Counted from the stretch's first letter, positions 44,471 to 53,600 are shown. The stretch: DNA of 64,000 nt from Gordonia sp. KTR9 (GCF_000143885.2 NC_018581.1:682001-746000); one strand, 5' to 3'. Translations and numbers: made by a program. The notes: a model not told the origin generated them from the letters alone.

Positions 44471-44786
44471 GACGGTGCCTTCGCGTGACGGACGCCCCGA
44501 TGCGCCCGCTTCCCGTGACCCTAGGACCATCGACCGGATCGGAGCGCCGGTTGCGCATCGATGGTCGCCGCACCGAGACGGAACCGTGATGTGTGATGCC
44601 CGGTGGGGAAAGCACATTCGCGCGTCACCCGACCGGACTACACCCGCGACTCACCTCGCCGTCGGCACGGCACGCTTGATCTCCGCCGTCTAGCATTGGC
44701 CGCAGGTGATCGCGGTTCGAGTCGTCAGATGTGCTGCCGGGGGGCAGGTGATTCGACGATCACCGAGGTGAGACGGGAGGTTGGCG
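44471..44786. promoter_or_regulatory. Shared divergent promoter region of the two lipase genes
   Basis: These 316 bases separate the two lipase starts and hold no gene I can support. An inverted repeat, GACCATCGA (44525-44533) and TCGATGGTC (44558-44566), sits on the side of copy 1 and could be an operator. TAGCAT at 44692-44697 is a possible -10 box for copy 2. Confidence 0.4.
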
Positions 44787-46202
44787 ATGCCGGCCAGGGG
44801 AGTTCTTCGACTATCGGTTCGACGGGCAGCGATCGCGACCACGGTGGCGGTGGCCGCACTGGGACTCGTCGCGGGCCCGACGTGGATGAGCGGTACGGCC
44901 GACGCCGAACCGCCCAATCTCACCTCGGTCCCGTCGCAGCTGCCGGCGGACATCGACGCCGTGATCCCGGCGCCGCCGGTCGAGAGACTGTCGCGCATTC
45001 CGGAACGGTCCCGCATTCCGGGCGCCTCGCACGAGCTGCAAGAGCTGCGCGAGGCGATCATGCCGTCGCCGAGCGGTGACCGGTTCTTCGACGACTGGCC
45101 GGCCGGACTCGCCGCGCGGACACCCGGAGAGGTCCTGACGACGCGGTCGGTGACCCGCGTGGCGCAGTCGCTCGTCTTCGTCCCGCTGCGGTCGGCGCGG
45201 CAGGTCAAGTTCCGGACCACCGACGCGAACGGCGCCCCGATGTTCGGCACGGCCACCCTCCTGGTGCCGGCCAAGGCGTGGACCGGACGGGGAGCCCGGC
45301 CGGTCCTGGTCAACAATTCGCCGATAGTCGCGCTGGGCACGAAATGCACCACGGGGTTCACCTACGCACACGGATTCACCAACAACACGAACGAGACCGA
45401 TCTGATCCCGCCGTTCACCCAGCTCGCACTGGACCGGGGTTACGCGGTGCTCGTGCCCGACCACACGGGACCCCGGATGGCCTACGCCGAGCCGTTTGTC
45501 GCGGGACACGTGATCCTCGACTCGGTGCGCGCGGCGGCCGGCGTCGACCCGGCGAACTTCGGGCGCGGACCCATCGCGATGGTCGGCTACTCCGGTGGGG
45601 CGATCGCCACCCACGGGGCGGCCAAGCTCGCCGCCGGGTATGCGCCCGACATCGCCGGACGATTCGTGGGCGCGGCCATCGGCGGGGTACCCGCGGACTA
45701 CCGGTCACTCGCCGGCGCCATGAACGCGAACCTGGCCTCGGGTGTCTTCCATTCGGCGATTCTCGGTGTCGCGCGGGAACGGCCCGAGGTCCTGCAGATG
45801 TCGAACCATCTGGCGAGATGGCTTGCGACGTCGGAGATCCGCAACATCTGCACCGACGACATGGGCAACCTCGGGATCTCGCACCTCCCGACCCAGCTGC
45901 TGTCGACCGACCCGGACCCCTTCAACTCCGCGGTCGCCGAGAAGCTCTTCGAGGTCACGTCCATGGCGGATCTCGAGGCGTCGATGCCGTTGCTGATCTA
46001 CCACGGGCGCTACGAGTGGTGGGTTCCGGCCAGCCAGGCACGCGCGCTCTTCGCCCAACAGTGCGCTCTCGGTGCCACCGCGGTCTACCGCGAGTACGGT
46101 GCCGAGCACGTGTCGGCGGCTGCTCTCGGCTTCCCGGACACCGCGACCTGGCTCGACGACCGGCTACGCGGCCTACCCGCGCCGAACGGGTGTCGCGGCT
46201 GA
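44787..46202 (+). CDS. Secreted lipase (LIP family), copy 2
   Basis: A 471-residue paralogue of the divergent lipase. The signal peptide contains AAIATTVAVAALGLVAGPTWMSGTADA. The core motifs are VKFRTTDANGAPMFGTATLLVP, GYAVLVPDHTGPRMAYAEPF, the nucleophile in IAMVGYSGGAIATHGAAKLA and PLLIYHGRYEWWVPASQARALFAQQC. The ATG at 44787 has GGGAGG six bases upstream; the TTG at 44781 directly abuts that site and was rejected. The gene pair probably arose by inverted duplication. Confidence 0.92.
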   Translation: MPARGVLRLSVRRAAIATTVAVAALGLVAGPTWMSGTADAEPPNLTSVPSQLPADIDAVIPAPPVERLSRIPERSRIPGASHELQELREAIMPSPSGDRFFDDWPAGLAARTPGEVLTTRSVTRVAQSLVFVPLRSARQVKFRTTDANGAPMFGTATLLVPAKAWTGRGARPVLVNNSPIVALGTKCTTGFTYAHGFTNNTNETDLIPPFTQLALDRGYAVLVPDHTGPRMAYAEPFVAGHVILDSVRAAAGVDPANFGRGPIAMVGYSGGAIATHGAAKLAAGYAPDIAGRFVGAAIGGVPADYRSLAGAMNANLASGVFHSAILGVARERPEVLQMSNHLARWLATSEIRNICTDDMGNLGISHLPTQLLSTDPDPFNSAVAEKLFEVTSMADLEASMPLLIYHGRYEWWVPASQARALFAQQCALGATAVYREYGAEHVSAAALGFPDTATWLDDRLRGLPAPNGCRG

Positions 46203-46213
46203 TCGTGGTGCGG

Positions 46214-46297
46214 CCCTTCGAGGCTCGTCGACCTCGACGCGCTCCTTCGTCGCTTGCTCGGCCCGGCGGCCGTCGCTCCTCGCACCTCAGGGAGCAG
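46214..46297 (-). repeat. Dispersed intergenic repeat, copy B
   Basis: An inverted copy of the element at 40350-40430, beginning CCCTTCGAGGCTCGTCGACC and ending at AGGGAGCAG. It lies exactly between the convergent lipase and ramB genes, the place where a terminator would be expected. Confidence 0.85.
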
Positions 46298-46318
46298 TGG
46301 TTGTGTGGTTCGTTCGGA

Positions 46319-47758
46319 TCAGGGAGCGGCGCGTGTTTCGGTGAGACTCATGTACGGCGAGACGCTGCTGGTGTGTTCGTCGATGCGCAGTGAGGCGCCG
46401 AGAGCGGGGAAAGCGCGCTGCGCGCAGTTGGTCCGCTCGCACACCCGGCACCCGGCACCGATCGGCGTGACGTGCGCCTGCGGTCCGATCTCCAGACCGT
46501 CGGAGTAGATGACCCGCGCGGCATGGCGCAGTTCGCATCCCATCCCGATCGCGAAGGTCTTCCCGGGTTGCCCGTATCGAGTCGCGCGGCGTTCGACCGT
46601 CCGCGCGACCCAGAAGTAGTTGCGGCCGTCGGGCATCTCGGCGATCTGCGTGATGATCTTGCCGGGGTAGGCGAACGTCTCGTAGACGTTCCACAGCGGA
46701 CAGGTTCCGCCGCTCGAGGAGAAGTGGAACCCGGTGGCAGACTGACGCTTCGACATGTTTCCCGCGCGGTCGACGCGGACGAACGACCAGGGGATGCCCC
46801 TCAGGTTGGGTCGTTGCAGCGTCGAGAGCCGGTGACAGATCGTCTCGTAGGACACGGCGTAGAAGGCGGACAGGCGTTCGATGTCGTACCGAAAATCCTC
46901 CGCCGCACCGTGAAACTGGCTGTAGGGCAGGACGACCGCGGCGGCGAAGTAGTTCGCGAGGCCGAGGAGTCCGAGCGCCCGCGCGTCCTCGCTGCTGAAG
47001 TTGGCCTCGTCCACCAGCTTGTCGAGGAGGTCCTGATACTCGAGGTAGCAGAGTTCGCTGGCGAGTTTGAACGTCCGCTGCCCGGCCGAGAGCGACGCGG
47101 AGAATTCGAGGCGTCGCGCCTCGCGATCGAACCGGTGCAGTGTGTAGTCCCCGAGGTCCACCCGGCGCACGATGCTGATGCCGTGGACGCTCTCGATGCG
47201 GTTCATGATCTCGCGGCGGATGTCGGCGGAGTGCATCCGCATCCGCGTGGTCATCTCCTCGGCGGCGATGTCGAGTTCGTGAATGTAGTTGCGGCGCTGG
47301 TAGAAGTAGTCGCGCACCTCCTCGTGCGGCGCGCTGATGGTGCCGCGCATGCTGCGGTCGCCGCGCTCGTCGGTGGCCGCCGCGAGCTGATCGGTGGCGA
47401 TCCGGTAGCGGCGGTGCAGGTTCACCATCGCCTGTGCCATCTCGGGATGCGACGTGACCATCGCGCTGATCCCCTGGGCGTCGAGCGCGCCGGGGGAGGC
47501 CTCGAGGTCGTCGTCGAGCAGGGCCTCGCGCAACTCGGCGACCAACCGCACGTCGTCCTGCGAGTCGAAGAACCCGGCGTCGACGCCGAAGGCCTCGGTG
47601 ATCTTGGCGAGCACCGACGCGGTGAGCGGCCGGGCGTCGTGTTCGATCTGATTGAGATACGACGCCGAGATCGACAACGTCTGCGCGAGGGCGACCTGCG
47701 ACAGGCCGCGCTCGGAACGCAACTGGCGCAACCGCGACCCCACATAGGTCCTGCTCAT
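46319..47758 (-). CDS. ramB: RamB-type XRE/ScfR regulator of acetate and glyoxylate metabolism
   Basis: A 479-residue regulator. The helix-turn-helix is SRLRQLRSERGLSQVALAQTLSISASYLNQIEHDARPLTASVLAKITEAFG. A central domain of the IrrE/ImmA-peptidase-like type follows (ARALGLLGLANYFAAAVVLPYSQF), and the ScfR C-terminal domain contains GCRVCERTNCAQRAFPAL with three cysteines. In Corynebacterium glutamicum, RamB represses aceA, aceB and others when glucose is present. Its gene lies close to aceA, as in M. tuberculosis (Rv0465c beside icl). It may also respond to acyl-CoA. Confidence 0.92.
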   Translation of the reverse strand: MSRTYVGSRLRQLRSERGLSQVALAQTLSISASYLNQIEHDARPLTASVLAKITEAFGVDAGFFDSQDDVRLVAELREALLDDDLEASPGALDAQGISAMVTSHPEMAQAMVNLHRRYRIATDQLAAATDERGDRSMRGTISAPHEEVRDYFYQRRNYIHELDIAAEEMTTRMRMHSADIRREIMNRIESVHGISIVRRVDLGDYTLHRFDREARRLEFSASLSAGQRTFKLASELCYLEYQDLLDKLVDEANFSSEDARALGLLGLANYFAAAVVLPYSQFHGAAEDFRYDIERLSAFYAVSYETICHRLSTLQRPNLRGIPWSFVRVDRAGNMSKRQSATGFHFSSSGGTCPLWNVYETFAYPGKIITQIAEMPDGRNYFWVARTVERRATRYGQPGKTFAIGMGCELRHAARVIYSDGLEIGPQAHVTPIGAGCRVCERTNCAQRAFPALGASLRIDEHTSSVSPYMSLTETRAAP

Positions 47759-47818
47759 CGTCCACCTCCAGGACAGGTGCCGCCGCCTCGAGCGTCGTCC
47801 CCAGGGTACGGTGACCGC

Positions 47819-48589
47819 GTGCTCTCCCTCCCCGGCCGACGCCGCTCGCCGGCAGCGCCGGCCGCGTCCGTCGTGGCAGCGGCGCTCCTCGTCGCGGGGT
47901 GTGCGGGCGACCCGGCGGCAGTACCGGCTCCGCGCGGGCCTGCCGACCTCGTGCTGACCGCGTCGCAGTTGCCGCCCGGGTACACCTCCGCGCCACTGGC
48001 GGTCGCGGATCTCGTCACGGGGAACCAGGCCGCCATCGACGCCTCCCGATCGGCGCGCGTCACCCCCGAGTACTGCGACCCCACGTCCGACGCGGCGCTC
48101 AACAAGCAGCTGACCTCGGACAACTCCGCTGTCCTTGCCGCCCGTGACGGTGCCACGGGCGCGCTCGTCGAGCTGGTCACCACCGCACCTCGCGACATCG
48201 ACGCCGACCGTCTCACCACGACGGGCCGTTGCGCCCGCACCACGACGGACATCACCACGGGACACCTGGCGGGGAGCCGGGTGGTCACCGAGTTCACCGA
48301 ACTGCCCCCGCCGGACGTCGACGGCGGCCTGCTGCCCGGTGAGCAGATGTTGCTCACCCGGTCCGACGTCACGACGACACTCACCGACGGCGGCGTCCGC
48401 CGGCAGATCGGGTTCGCCGGGTACGCCGTACTCGACCGTCCGGCATCGGGGCCGGTGACGGTGCAGCTGACGGTGTCGGGCGCGCCCACCCGCGCGACGA
48501 ACCCGCCGACCGTCCCCGTGGAGCCGATCGATCCGGCTGCGTTCTCGGCCCTCTTCGACACCGCCGTCGAGCAAGTCACCACACCCTGA
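47819..48589 (+). CDS. Lipoprotein of unknown function
   Basis: A 256-residue exported lipoprotein, divergent from ramB (60 bases between starts). The signal segment PAAPAASVVAAALLVAGC ends in a lipobox with Cys28. The mature part (LTASQLPPGYTSAPLAVADLVTGNQAAIDASRSARVTPEYCDPTSD, then RVVTEFTELPPPDVDGGLLPGEQMLLTRSDV) is an alpha/beta domain seen in several mycobacterial lipoproteins. Two more cysteines (in EYCDP and TTGRCARTT) could form a disulfide. No function is proposed. GTG 47819 is the start. Confidence 0.75.
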   Translation: MLSLPGRRRSPAAPAASVVAAALLVAGCAGDPAAVPAPRGPADLVLTASQLPPGYTSAPLAVADLVTGNQAAIDASRSARVTPEYCDPTSDAALNKQLTSDNSAVLAARDGATGALVELVTTAPRDIDADRLTTTGRCARTTTDITTGHLAGSRVVTEFTELPPPDVDGGLLPGEQMLLTRSDVTTTLTDGGVRRQIGFAGYAVLDRPASGPVTVQLTVSGAPTRATNPPTVPVEPIDPAAFSALFDTAVEQVTTP

Positions 48590-48624
48590 GCCACGCCGGC
48601 CGTCGCCGACGCGGCGCCCGAGAG

Positions 48625-48640
48625 TGTGAAGGGTGTCACT
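48625..48640. promoter_or_regulatory. GlxR/CRP-like binding site
   Basis: TGTGA-AGGGTG-TCACT matches the TGTGA-N6-TCACA consensus in nine of ten positions. In Corynebacterium, the cAMP regulator GlxR acts on glyoxylate-cycle genes, which fits a site upstream of aceA. Confidence 0.55.
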
Positions 48641-48774
48641 CCCGGGTACACGACCGTGCCGGCTCGGGTGCGTGTCGACCGCGATCCGTCGGCCAGACGC
48701 TTACCTACCCTCGGGTAGGAAAATCCCAGTACGGACGTACTTTTTGGCGGGGGCGGCGCGGGTTTCACAGATCA

Positions 48775-48823
48775 ATATTTGCAAACTTTGCACCGCGATG
48801 CCGAAAAATAACCCATATTTGCA
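48775..48823. promoter_or_regulatory. Two RamB-like binding motifs
   Basis: ATATTTGCA occurs at 48775-48783, extending to a TTTGCAAACTTTGCA core, and again at 48815-48823, 40 bases apart. The core resembles the known RamB consensus (AAGTTTGCAAA-like). The ramB gene itself is 1 kb upstream. Confidence 0.65.
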
Positions 48824-49056
48824 TTCGTCAAGGGTTGGACCTGCGGGTTTGTCTTGTGGCACCCTTGCTGCAGGCACCACCGACACCGAGTCAGAGGGTT
48901 CGCAAGTTTCGGCCGAGACTGACGCCGACCGCGAGTCCACACCTTCGGGCAGGAAGTCGGCTGTCTGTCAGCAGAGAGGTTCCGGCGGCGCGCCGGGCCG
49001 TCGTCCCGATCCGGCCCCCGGTCGGGACGAGCAGGACAACGAAAGCGAAGTAGCCA

Positions 49057-50352
49057 ATGAGCAACGTCGGAAAGCCCCGTACCGCCGCGGAGATCCAGCA
49101 GGACTGGGACACCAACCCGCGCTGGAAGGGCATCAAGCGTGACTACACCGCCGAGCAGGTCGCCGAGCTCCAGGGCTCGGTCGTCGAGGAGCACACCCTC
49201 GCCCGTCGTGGCGCAGAGATCCTGTGGGACGGCGTGACCCAGGGTGACGGCAGCTACATCAACGCACTGGGCGCCCTCACCGGCAACCAGGCCGTGCAGC
49301 AGGTCCGCGCCGGCCTGAAGGCCGTGTACCTCTCGGGCTGGCAGGTCGCAGGCGACGCCAACCTCTCCGGTCACACCTACCCCGACCAGTCGCTCTACCC
49401 GGCCAACTCGGTGCCGAGCGTCGTGCGTCGTATCAACAACGCGCTGCTGCGCGCCGACGAGATCGCCCGCGTCGAGGGTGACAACTCGGTCGACAACTGG
49501 GTCGTCCCGATCGTCGCCGACGGCGAGGCCGGCTTCGGTGGCGCGCTCAACGTCTACGAGCTGCAGAAGGCCATGATCGCCGCGGGTGCCGCCGGCACCC
49601 ACTGGGAGGATCAGCTCGCCTCGGAGAAGAAGTGCGGCCACCTCGGTGGCAAGGTGCTCATCCCGACCCAGCAGCACATCCGCACGCTGAACTCGGCTCG
49701 TCTCGCCGCCGACGTCGCCGGTGTTCCCACCGTCGTCATCGCCCGCACCGACGCCGAGGCCGCCACGCTGATCACCTCCGACGTCGACGACCGCGACAAG
49801 CAGTTCGTCACCGGTGAGCGCACCGCCGAGGGCTACTACCACGTGAAGAACGGCATCGAGCCGTGCATCGAGCGTGCGAAGTCCTACGCTCCCTACGCCG
49901 ACATGATCTGGATGGAGACCGGTACCCCCGATCTCGAGCTGGCTCGCAAGTTCGCCGAGGCCGTCAAGAGCGAGTACCCCGACCAGCTGCTGTCCTACAA
50001 CTGCAGCCCGTCGTTCAACTGGAGCAAGCACCTCGACGACAGCACCATCGCCAAGTTCCAGAACGAGCTGGGCGCCATGGGCTTCACCTTCCAGTTCATC
50101 ACCCTGGCCGGCTTCCACTCGCTGAACTACGGCATGTTCGACCTGGCCTACGGCTACGCCCGCGAGCAGATGTCGGCGTTCGTCGACCTGCAGAACCGCG
50201 AGTTCAAGGCTGCCGAGGAGCGCGGCTTCACCGCCGTCAAGCACCAGCGTGAGGTCGGCGCCGGGTACTTCGACAACATCGCCACCACCGTCGATCCGAA
50301 CAGCTCGACCACCGCGCTGAAGGGCTCGACCGAGGAAGGACAGTTCCACTAG
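49057..50352 (+). CDS. aceA: Isocitrate lyase
   Basis: A 431-residue cytosolic enzyme that splits isocitrate into glyoxylate and succinate, the first step of the glyoxylate shunt. The catalytic Cys193 is in [12 protein letters not shown], the Mg/substrate region is [25 protein letters not shown], and the C-terminal lid is [20 protein letters not shown]. The length matches the ~430-residue class-1 enzymes of mycobacteria (Icl1), which can also serve the methylcitrate cycle. It is followed by a terminator and fadB2, as in M. tuberculosis. Confidence 0.98.
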   Translation: MSNVGKPRTAAEIQQDWDTNPRWKGIKRDYTAEQVAELQGSVVEEHTLARRGAEILWDGVTQGDGSYINALGALTGNQAVQQVRAGLKAVYLSGWQVAGDANLSGHTYPDQSLYPANSVPSVVRRINNALLRADEIARVEGDNSVDNWVVPIVADGEAGFGGALNVYELQKAMIAAGAAGTHWEDQLASEKKCGHLGGKVLIPTQQHIRTLNSARLAADVAGVPTVVIARTDAEAATLITSDVDDRDKQFVTGERTAEGYYHVKNGIEPCIERAKSYAPYADMIWMETGTPDLELARKFAEAVKSEYPDQLLSYNCSPSFNWSKHLDDSTIAKFQNELGAMGFTFQFITLAGFHSLNYGMFDLAYGYAREQMSAFVDLQNREFKAAEERGFTAVKHQREVGAGYFDNIATTVDPNSSTTALKGSTEEGQFH

Positions 50353-50391
50353 GAACTCTCCCGCCACCGGCGGAACATTTGGCGTACCAGT

Positions 50392-50425
50392 CAGGCGGTC
50401 CGCGGCTTTCGCTGCGGGCCGCCTG
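50392..50425 (+). terminator. Terminator of aceA
   Basis: CAGGCGGTCCGC (50392-50403) pairs over 12 bp, with one G-T wobble, with GCGGGCCGCCTG (50414-50425), followed by a T-rich TTGGTGT. It lies 39 bases after the aceA stop codon. Confidence 0.8.
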
Positions 50426-50520
50426 TTGGTGTATCCCGGGGATGGTTCGTGCCCCGAGGAGCTACCCGTGTTCTCGCGAAATCAGTTGTTGCGTAGACGT
50501 TTTCCTCCGGAGGAGCCGAC

Positions 50521-51387
50521 ATGACAGGCCAGAAGATCTCCCGCGTCGGTGTGGTGGGTGCCGGGCAGATGGGCGCCGGAATCGCCGAGGTGTGCGCGCG
50601 GGCCCAGTCCGATGTGCTCGTCTACGAATTCACCCGCGAACTCGCAGCCGCCGGTCGCGATCGGGTTCTCCGATCGCTGGATCGTGGCGTGTCCAGCGGC
50701 AAACTGACCGAGCGGGAGCGCGAACAGGCGTCCCTGCGACTCCGGTTCACCTCGGATCTGGGCGACTTCGCCGACCGGCAACTCGTGTGCGAGGCCGTCG
50801 TCGAGGACGAATCCGTCAAGACCGAGATCTTCACCCAGCTCGACAAGGTCGTCGCCGACCCGGCGGCCGTCCTCGCGTCGAACACCTCGTCCATCCCGAT
50901 CATGAAGCTGGGCATGGCGACTCAGAACGCCGCCCGCGTGATCGGCATGCACTTCTTCAACCCCGTCCCGGTTCTCCCGCTGGTCGAGGTCGTGACCACC
51001 CTGGTGACCGCACCGGAGATCGTCGAACGCGCCGAGACCTTCGCTCACGACGTGCTGGGCAAGCAGGTGGTGCGTTCGGCCGACCGATCCGGGTTCGTCG
51101 TGAACGCCCTGCTGGTGCCGTATCTGCTCTCGTCCATCCGGATGGTGGAGACCGGTTTCGCGACGGTCGACGACATCGACAAGGCCATGGTCCTGGGCTG
51201 CGCGCATCCGATGGGCCCGCTCAAGCTGGCCGATCTCGTCGGGCTCGACACGGTCAAGGCGATCGCCGACAGGATGTACGAGGAGTTCAAAGAGCCCCTC
51301 TATTCGCCGCCTCCACTGCTGTTGCGCATGGTCGAGGCCGGGAGACTGGGCAAGAAATCGGGCCACGGTTTCCACCGTTACGGGTGA
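50521..51387 (+). CDS. fadB2: 3-hydroxybutyryl-CoA dehydrogenase
   Basis: A 288-residue NAD(P)-dependent 3-hydroxyacyl-CoA dehydrogenase. The Rossmann motif is RVGVVGAGQMGAGIAEVCARA. The catalytic His is in RVIGMHFFNPVPVLPLVEVV, paired with the Glu of the LVCEAVVEDESVK region. The C-terminal dimerisation domain ends VEAGRLGKKSGHGFHRYG. It acts on acetoacetyl-CoA/3-hydroxybutyryl-CoA in short-chain fatty-acid or PHB metabolism. A strong GGAGGAG lies 6 bases before ATG. The place right after aceA matches fadB2 (Rv0468). Confidence 0.95.
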   Translation: MTGQKISRVGVVGAGQMGAGIAEVCARAQSDVLVYEFTRELAAAGRDRVLRSLDRGVSSGKLTEREREQASLRLRFTSDLGDFADRQLVCEAVVEDESVKTEIFTQLDKVVADPAAVLASNTSSIPIMKLGMATQNAARVIGMHFFNPVPVLPLVEVVTTLVTAPEIVERAETFAHDVLGKQVVRSADRSGFVVNALLVPYLLSSIRMVETGFATVDDIDKAMVLGCAHPMGPLKLADLVGLDTVKAIADRMYEEFKEPLYSPPPLLLRMVEAGRLGKKSGHGFHRYG

Positions 51388-51429
51388 TCAGACCGCTGTG
51401 TGCGGGCACTTCGGGTGACCTCCGTCACG

Positions 51430-51473
51430 TGTGTTAGCAAGATGCTTGCATTTGCTAGCACAGCGTGGATACT
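51430..51473 (+). promoter_or_regulatory. Promoter and large operator of hbhA copy 1
   Basis: The likely -35 box TTGCAT (51446-51451) and -10 box GATACT (51468-51473) are 16 bases apart. An inverted repeat overlaps them: TGTGTTAGCAA (51430-51440) and TTGCTAGCACA (51452-51462) match in 10 of 11 positions around an 11-base centre. A related promoter precedes the XRE/hbhA copy 2 operon. The mRNA leader would be about 195 bases. Confidence 0.65.
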
Positions 51474-51676
51474 GGATAGCGGAAACACCAATACCGATGG
51501 CGCCGCGGTTCCCCTTTTCTCGCGCGGTGTGAGTCGAATCGAATCGGCTTGCGACACCGTACGTTTCGAGGCGACAGGCGACGGAATTCTCCGACATGCG
51601 CCCGGCGAAGATGCCGAGATGAGCGAGACCGCATGTGCTGCAGCGCAATTGGTGACCCGACCCTAAGGAGTCCATT

Positions 51677-52450
51677 GTGACCACCACCGAACGCAACTAC
51701 GCTCCCCTCTACGCCGCAGTCGGCGCAGGCGACTACGCCTTCGCGCAGGTCACCGAGAAGCTGACCGAACTGCGGGAGCGCACCGAGGCCGCCGCCGAGA
51801 CCGCCCAGTCCCGCTTCGACGAGGCCAAGACCCGCATCTCGGATCTGCCGGAGACCGCCCAGACGCGTTTCGACGAGGCCAAGACCCGTATCGGCTCGCT
51901 GTCCGAAGAGGTTCCCAGCGACCTCGACGAGCTGCGCGGCAAGCTGACCGCCGACGAGCTCAAGCGTCTCGCCGACCCGTACGTCGAGAAGGCCTACGGC
52001 TTCTACACCTCGCTCGCCGAGCGTGGCGAGGCCACCCTGGAGCGCCTGCGCACCAAGCCGCTCGTCCAGGAGAACCTCTCGCGCGCTGAGAAGGTGTACA
52101 ACGACGCCGTCGATCTCACCGAGGACGCCCTCGGGGTCGTCTCGACCCAGACCCGCCTCGTCGGTGACCGCGCGGCGAAGCTCGCCGGACGCGTCAGCGA
52201 AGAGGTCGAGGACGTCGCCGTCGCGATCGAAGAGGCCGGCAGCAACGTCAAGGACCAGGCAGCCGACGCGGCCAAGGAAATCGACGGCGCCGCAGGCACT
52301 GTCGAGGCCAAGGGGCGCGCCGCCAAGTCCTCGCCGGCCAACAAGGTCGCCGAGGCCAAGGACACCCCGGTGCCGGCCGTGAAGAAGACCGCCGCCAAGA
52401 AGGCGCCGGCCAAGAAGGCCCCGGTCAAGAAGCCGACCACCGCGAAGTAG
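51677..52450 (+). CDS. hbhA: Heparin-binding hemagglutinin-like protein, copy 1
   Basis: A 257-residue HBHA-type protein. Residues 25-75 are a coiled coil with a near-duplicate ETAQSRFDEAKTRI unit. The central DELRGKLTADELKRLADPYVEKAYGFYTSLAERGEATLERLRTKPLV and EKVYNDAVDLTEDALGVVSTQTRLVGDRAAKLA are conserved in HBHA. The C-terminus is a short lysine-rich tail (KKTAAKKAPAKKAPVKK). Mycobacterial HBHA is a surface adhesin with a methylated Lys tail that binds heparan sulfate and can affect membranes and lipid droplets. GTG start, AAGGAG 8 bases upstream. Confidence 0.9.
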   Translation: MTTTERNYAPLYAAVGAGDYAFAQVTEKLTELRERTEAAAETAQSRFDEAKTRISDLPETAQTRFDEAKTRIGSLSEEVPSDLDELRGKLTADELKRLADPYVEKAYGFYTSLAERGEATLERLRTKPLVQENLSRAEKVYNDAVDLTEDALGVVSTQTRLVGDRAAKLAGRVSEEVEDVAVAIEEAGSNVKDQAADAAKEIDGAAGTVEAKGRAAKSSPANKVAEAKDTPVPAVKKTAAKKAPAKKAPVKKPTTAK

Positions 52451-52469
52451 GTTCTCCCACAATCGCATC

Positions 52470-52503
52470 CGACAACGCCCCCGCTCCGGCGGGGGCGTTG
52501 TCG
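52470..52503. terminator. Terminator after hbhA copy 1
   Basis: A perfect 15-bp stem: CGACAACGCCCCCGC (52470-52484) and GCGGGGGCGTTGTCG (52489-52503) around a TCCG loop, 19 bases after the stop codon. Confidence 0.88.
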
Positions 52504-52540
52504 TGTGTGGGGTAAGTGCCGTTTCCGCAGCCGGTTTTCC

Positions 52541-52608
52541 GTCCCGCGGCCCTGTTTCCGTCGCGCTGATCGGATCTGATCAGCGGGAGGGAAGTGTGGC
52601 CGCGGGAC
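52541..52608 (+). repeat. Composite hairpin element, copy 1 (downstream of the AbiEi-like gene)
   Basis: Outer arms GTCCCGCGG (52541-52549) and CCGCGGGAC (52600-52608) enclose inner arms TTCCGTCGCGCTGAT and ATCAGCGGGAGGGAA (two mismatches) around the loop CGGATCTG. It directly abuts the stop codon of the AbiEi/DUF559-like gene. Copy 2, in the same orientation, lies 18 bases before the longest possible start. Confidence 0.82.
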
Positions 52609-53547
52609 TCAGCTCGTCAATTCGAACTTCTCCAGCCATGGCCGAAGCAGGCCGATGAAGGACCCGTCCTCGAGCATCGACCAGGTCCAGCGCACGACGA
52701 CGGGGCCCAGCGCGCGGATCTCGTCCTCGCGCAGCTTCTCCTGCAGCACCACGTCGGTCACGGTCTTGCCCACTTTGCGCAGGCGGCCGTGCTTCACCAT
52801 GCCGTCGAACTCCCCGACGAGCTTCGCCTGCCAGTCGAAGTCGACACGGTAGACGCCGCTCCGCCCGCAGAACTCGTGTTGCAGCCCCGGAGCAGGCAGG
52901 CCGGCCTCGATCATCTGCGCACGACTCCACGATTCGCCGACGCTCTCGGCCGCCCCATCAGCCAGTGCCAGCGCACGCCGAGCCACTCTGCCGCCCTGCC
53001 TACGACGAGAGGTGAGGATGCGCCACATGAGCTCACGATCGGCGCCTGCACGAAGTGCCTGGTCGAAGGCGGTTAGCGCTTGTGCGAAGTCGCCCCCGGC
53101 TGCCACATCTACGGCGGTTCGCTCGATTCTGGTGACTAGTATTCCGTCGACGACGGCGAGCTCGTCCTCTGTCAGGGCGGCGGCGTGAACGTGACGATGC
53201 GTCGCGATGAATCCGCCGGCCCTCTTGCCGTTGGTGACGTGAACGCGTTCGGTGTAGGGCTTCAGCAGTGGAATGCCGAGCACCGCGGCGGCCGAGACGT
53301 GACTCAGCGGCAGCTGCGGTGCGCTCGCGGGATGTGACGTGGCGATCGCAACAGACTTGAGGCGGTGCAACTCCTGATCGCCTTCGTGCCCGGCGAAGTC
53401 GTCGGATGCCGGGACGAAGACGCCGGGGATGAGGCGGATCAGGTCGCCGGCGGACACCGCTGCAGCAAGCAGATTGTCGGAGAAAGCCGCATCGAGTGCG
53501 GCGCCGCGACGGATCAGACCGTAGCGGTCCAGTGGGTAGCTGGTCAT
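52609..53547 (-). CDS. AbiEi-like winged-helix / DUF559-type nuclease-fold protein
   Basis: A 312-residue protein of a type scattered among actinobacteria. The N-terminal third (GLIRRGAALDAAFSDNLLAAAVSAGDLIRLIPGVFVPA) resembles the winged-helix domain of AbiEi-family antitoxins. The C-terminal third (YRVDFDWQAKLVGEFDGMVKHGRLRK, then LREDEIRALGPVVVRWTW) has the Vsr-like PD-(D/E)xK pattern of DUF559 proteins (Asp, Glu...Asp, basic residue). No partner toxin gene is adjacent. It is bracketed by two copies of a composite hairpin. An ATG 12 codons upstream (53583) is an alternative start. The function is unknown; nuclease or defence is inference. Confidence 0.7.
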   Translation of the reverse strand: MTSYPLDRYGLIRRGAALDAAFSDNLLAAAVSAGDLIRLIPGVFVPASDDFAGHEGDQELHRLKSVAIATSHPASAPQLPLSHVSAAAVLGIPLLKPYTERVHVTNGKRAGGFIATHRHVHAAALTEDELAVVDGILVTRIERTAVDVAAGGDFAQALTAFDQALRAGADRELMWRILTSRRRQGGRVARRALALADGAAESVGESWSRAQMIEAGLPAPGLQHEFCGRSGVYRVDFDWQAKLVGEFDGMVKHGRLRKVGKTVTDVVLQEKLREDEIRALGPVVVRWTWSMLEDGSFIGLLRPWLEKFELTS

Positions 53548-53600
53548 CTCTATTCGACGCAGCGGAGGGGGTTTCGGCTCCATCGGGTTTTCCCCAACCT

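Larger units (their letters stand above)
48590..49056 (+). promoter_or_regulatory. Long control region of aceA
   Basis: These 467 bases contain no supported gene. They hold a GlxR/CRP-like box (48625-48640), the palindrome CCTACCC/GGGTAGG (48704-48719), a short AGTACG/CGTACT hairpin ending in five T (48728-48745; possible terminator of the lipoprotein gene), and two RamB-like motifs (48775-48783 and 48815-48823). The last 230 bases before aceA would be a long mRNA leader if the promoter is near the RamB motifs. Confidence 0.6.

Noticed and set aside
46472..48589. A 705-codon open frame on the plus strand opposite ramB
   Set aside because: Only its last 256 codons form a plausible protein, the lipoprotein starting at GTG 47819; the rest mirrors ramB.
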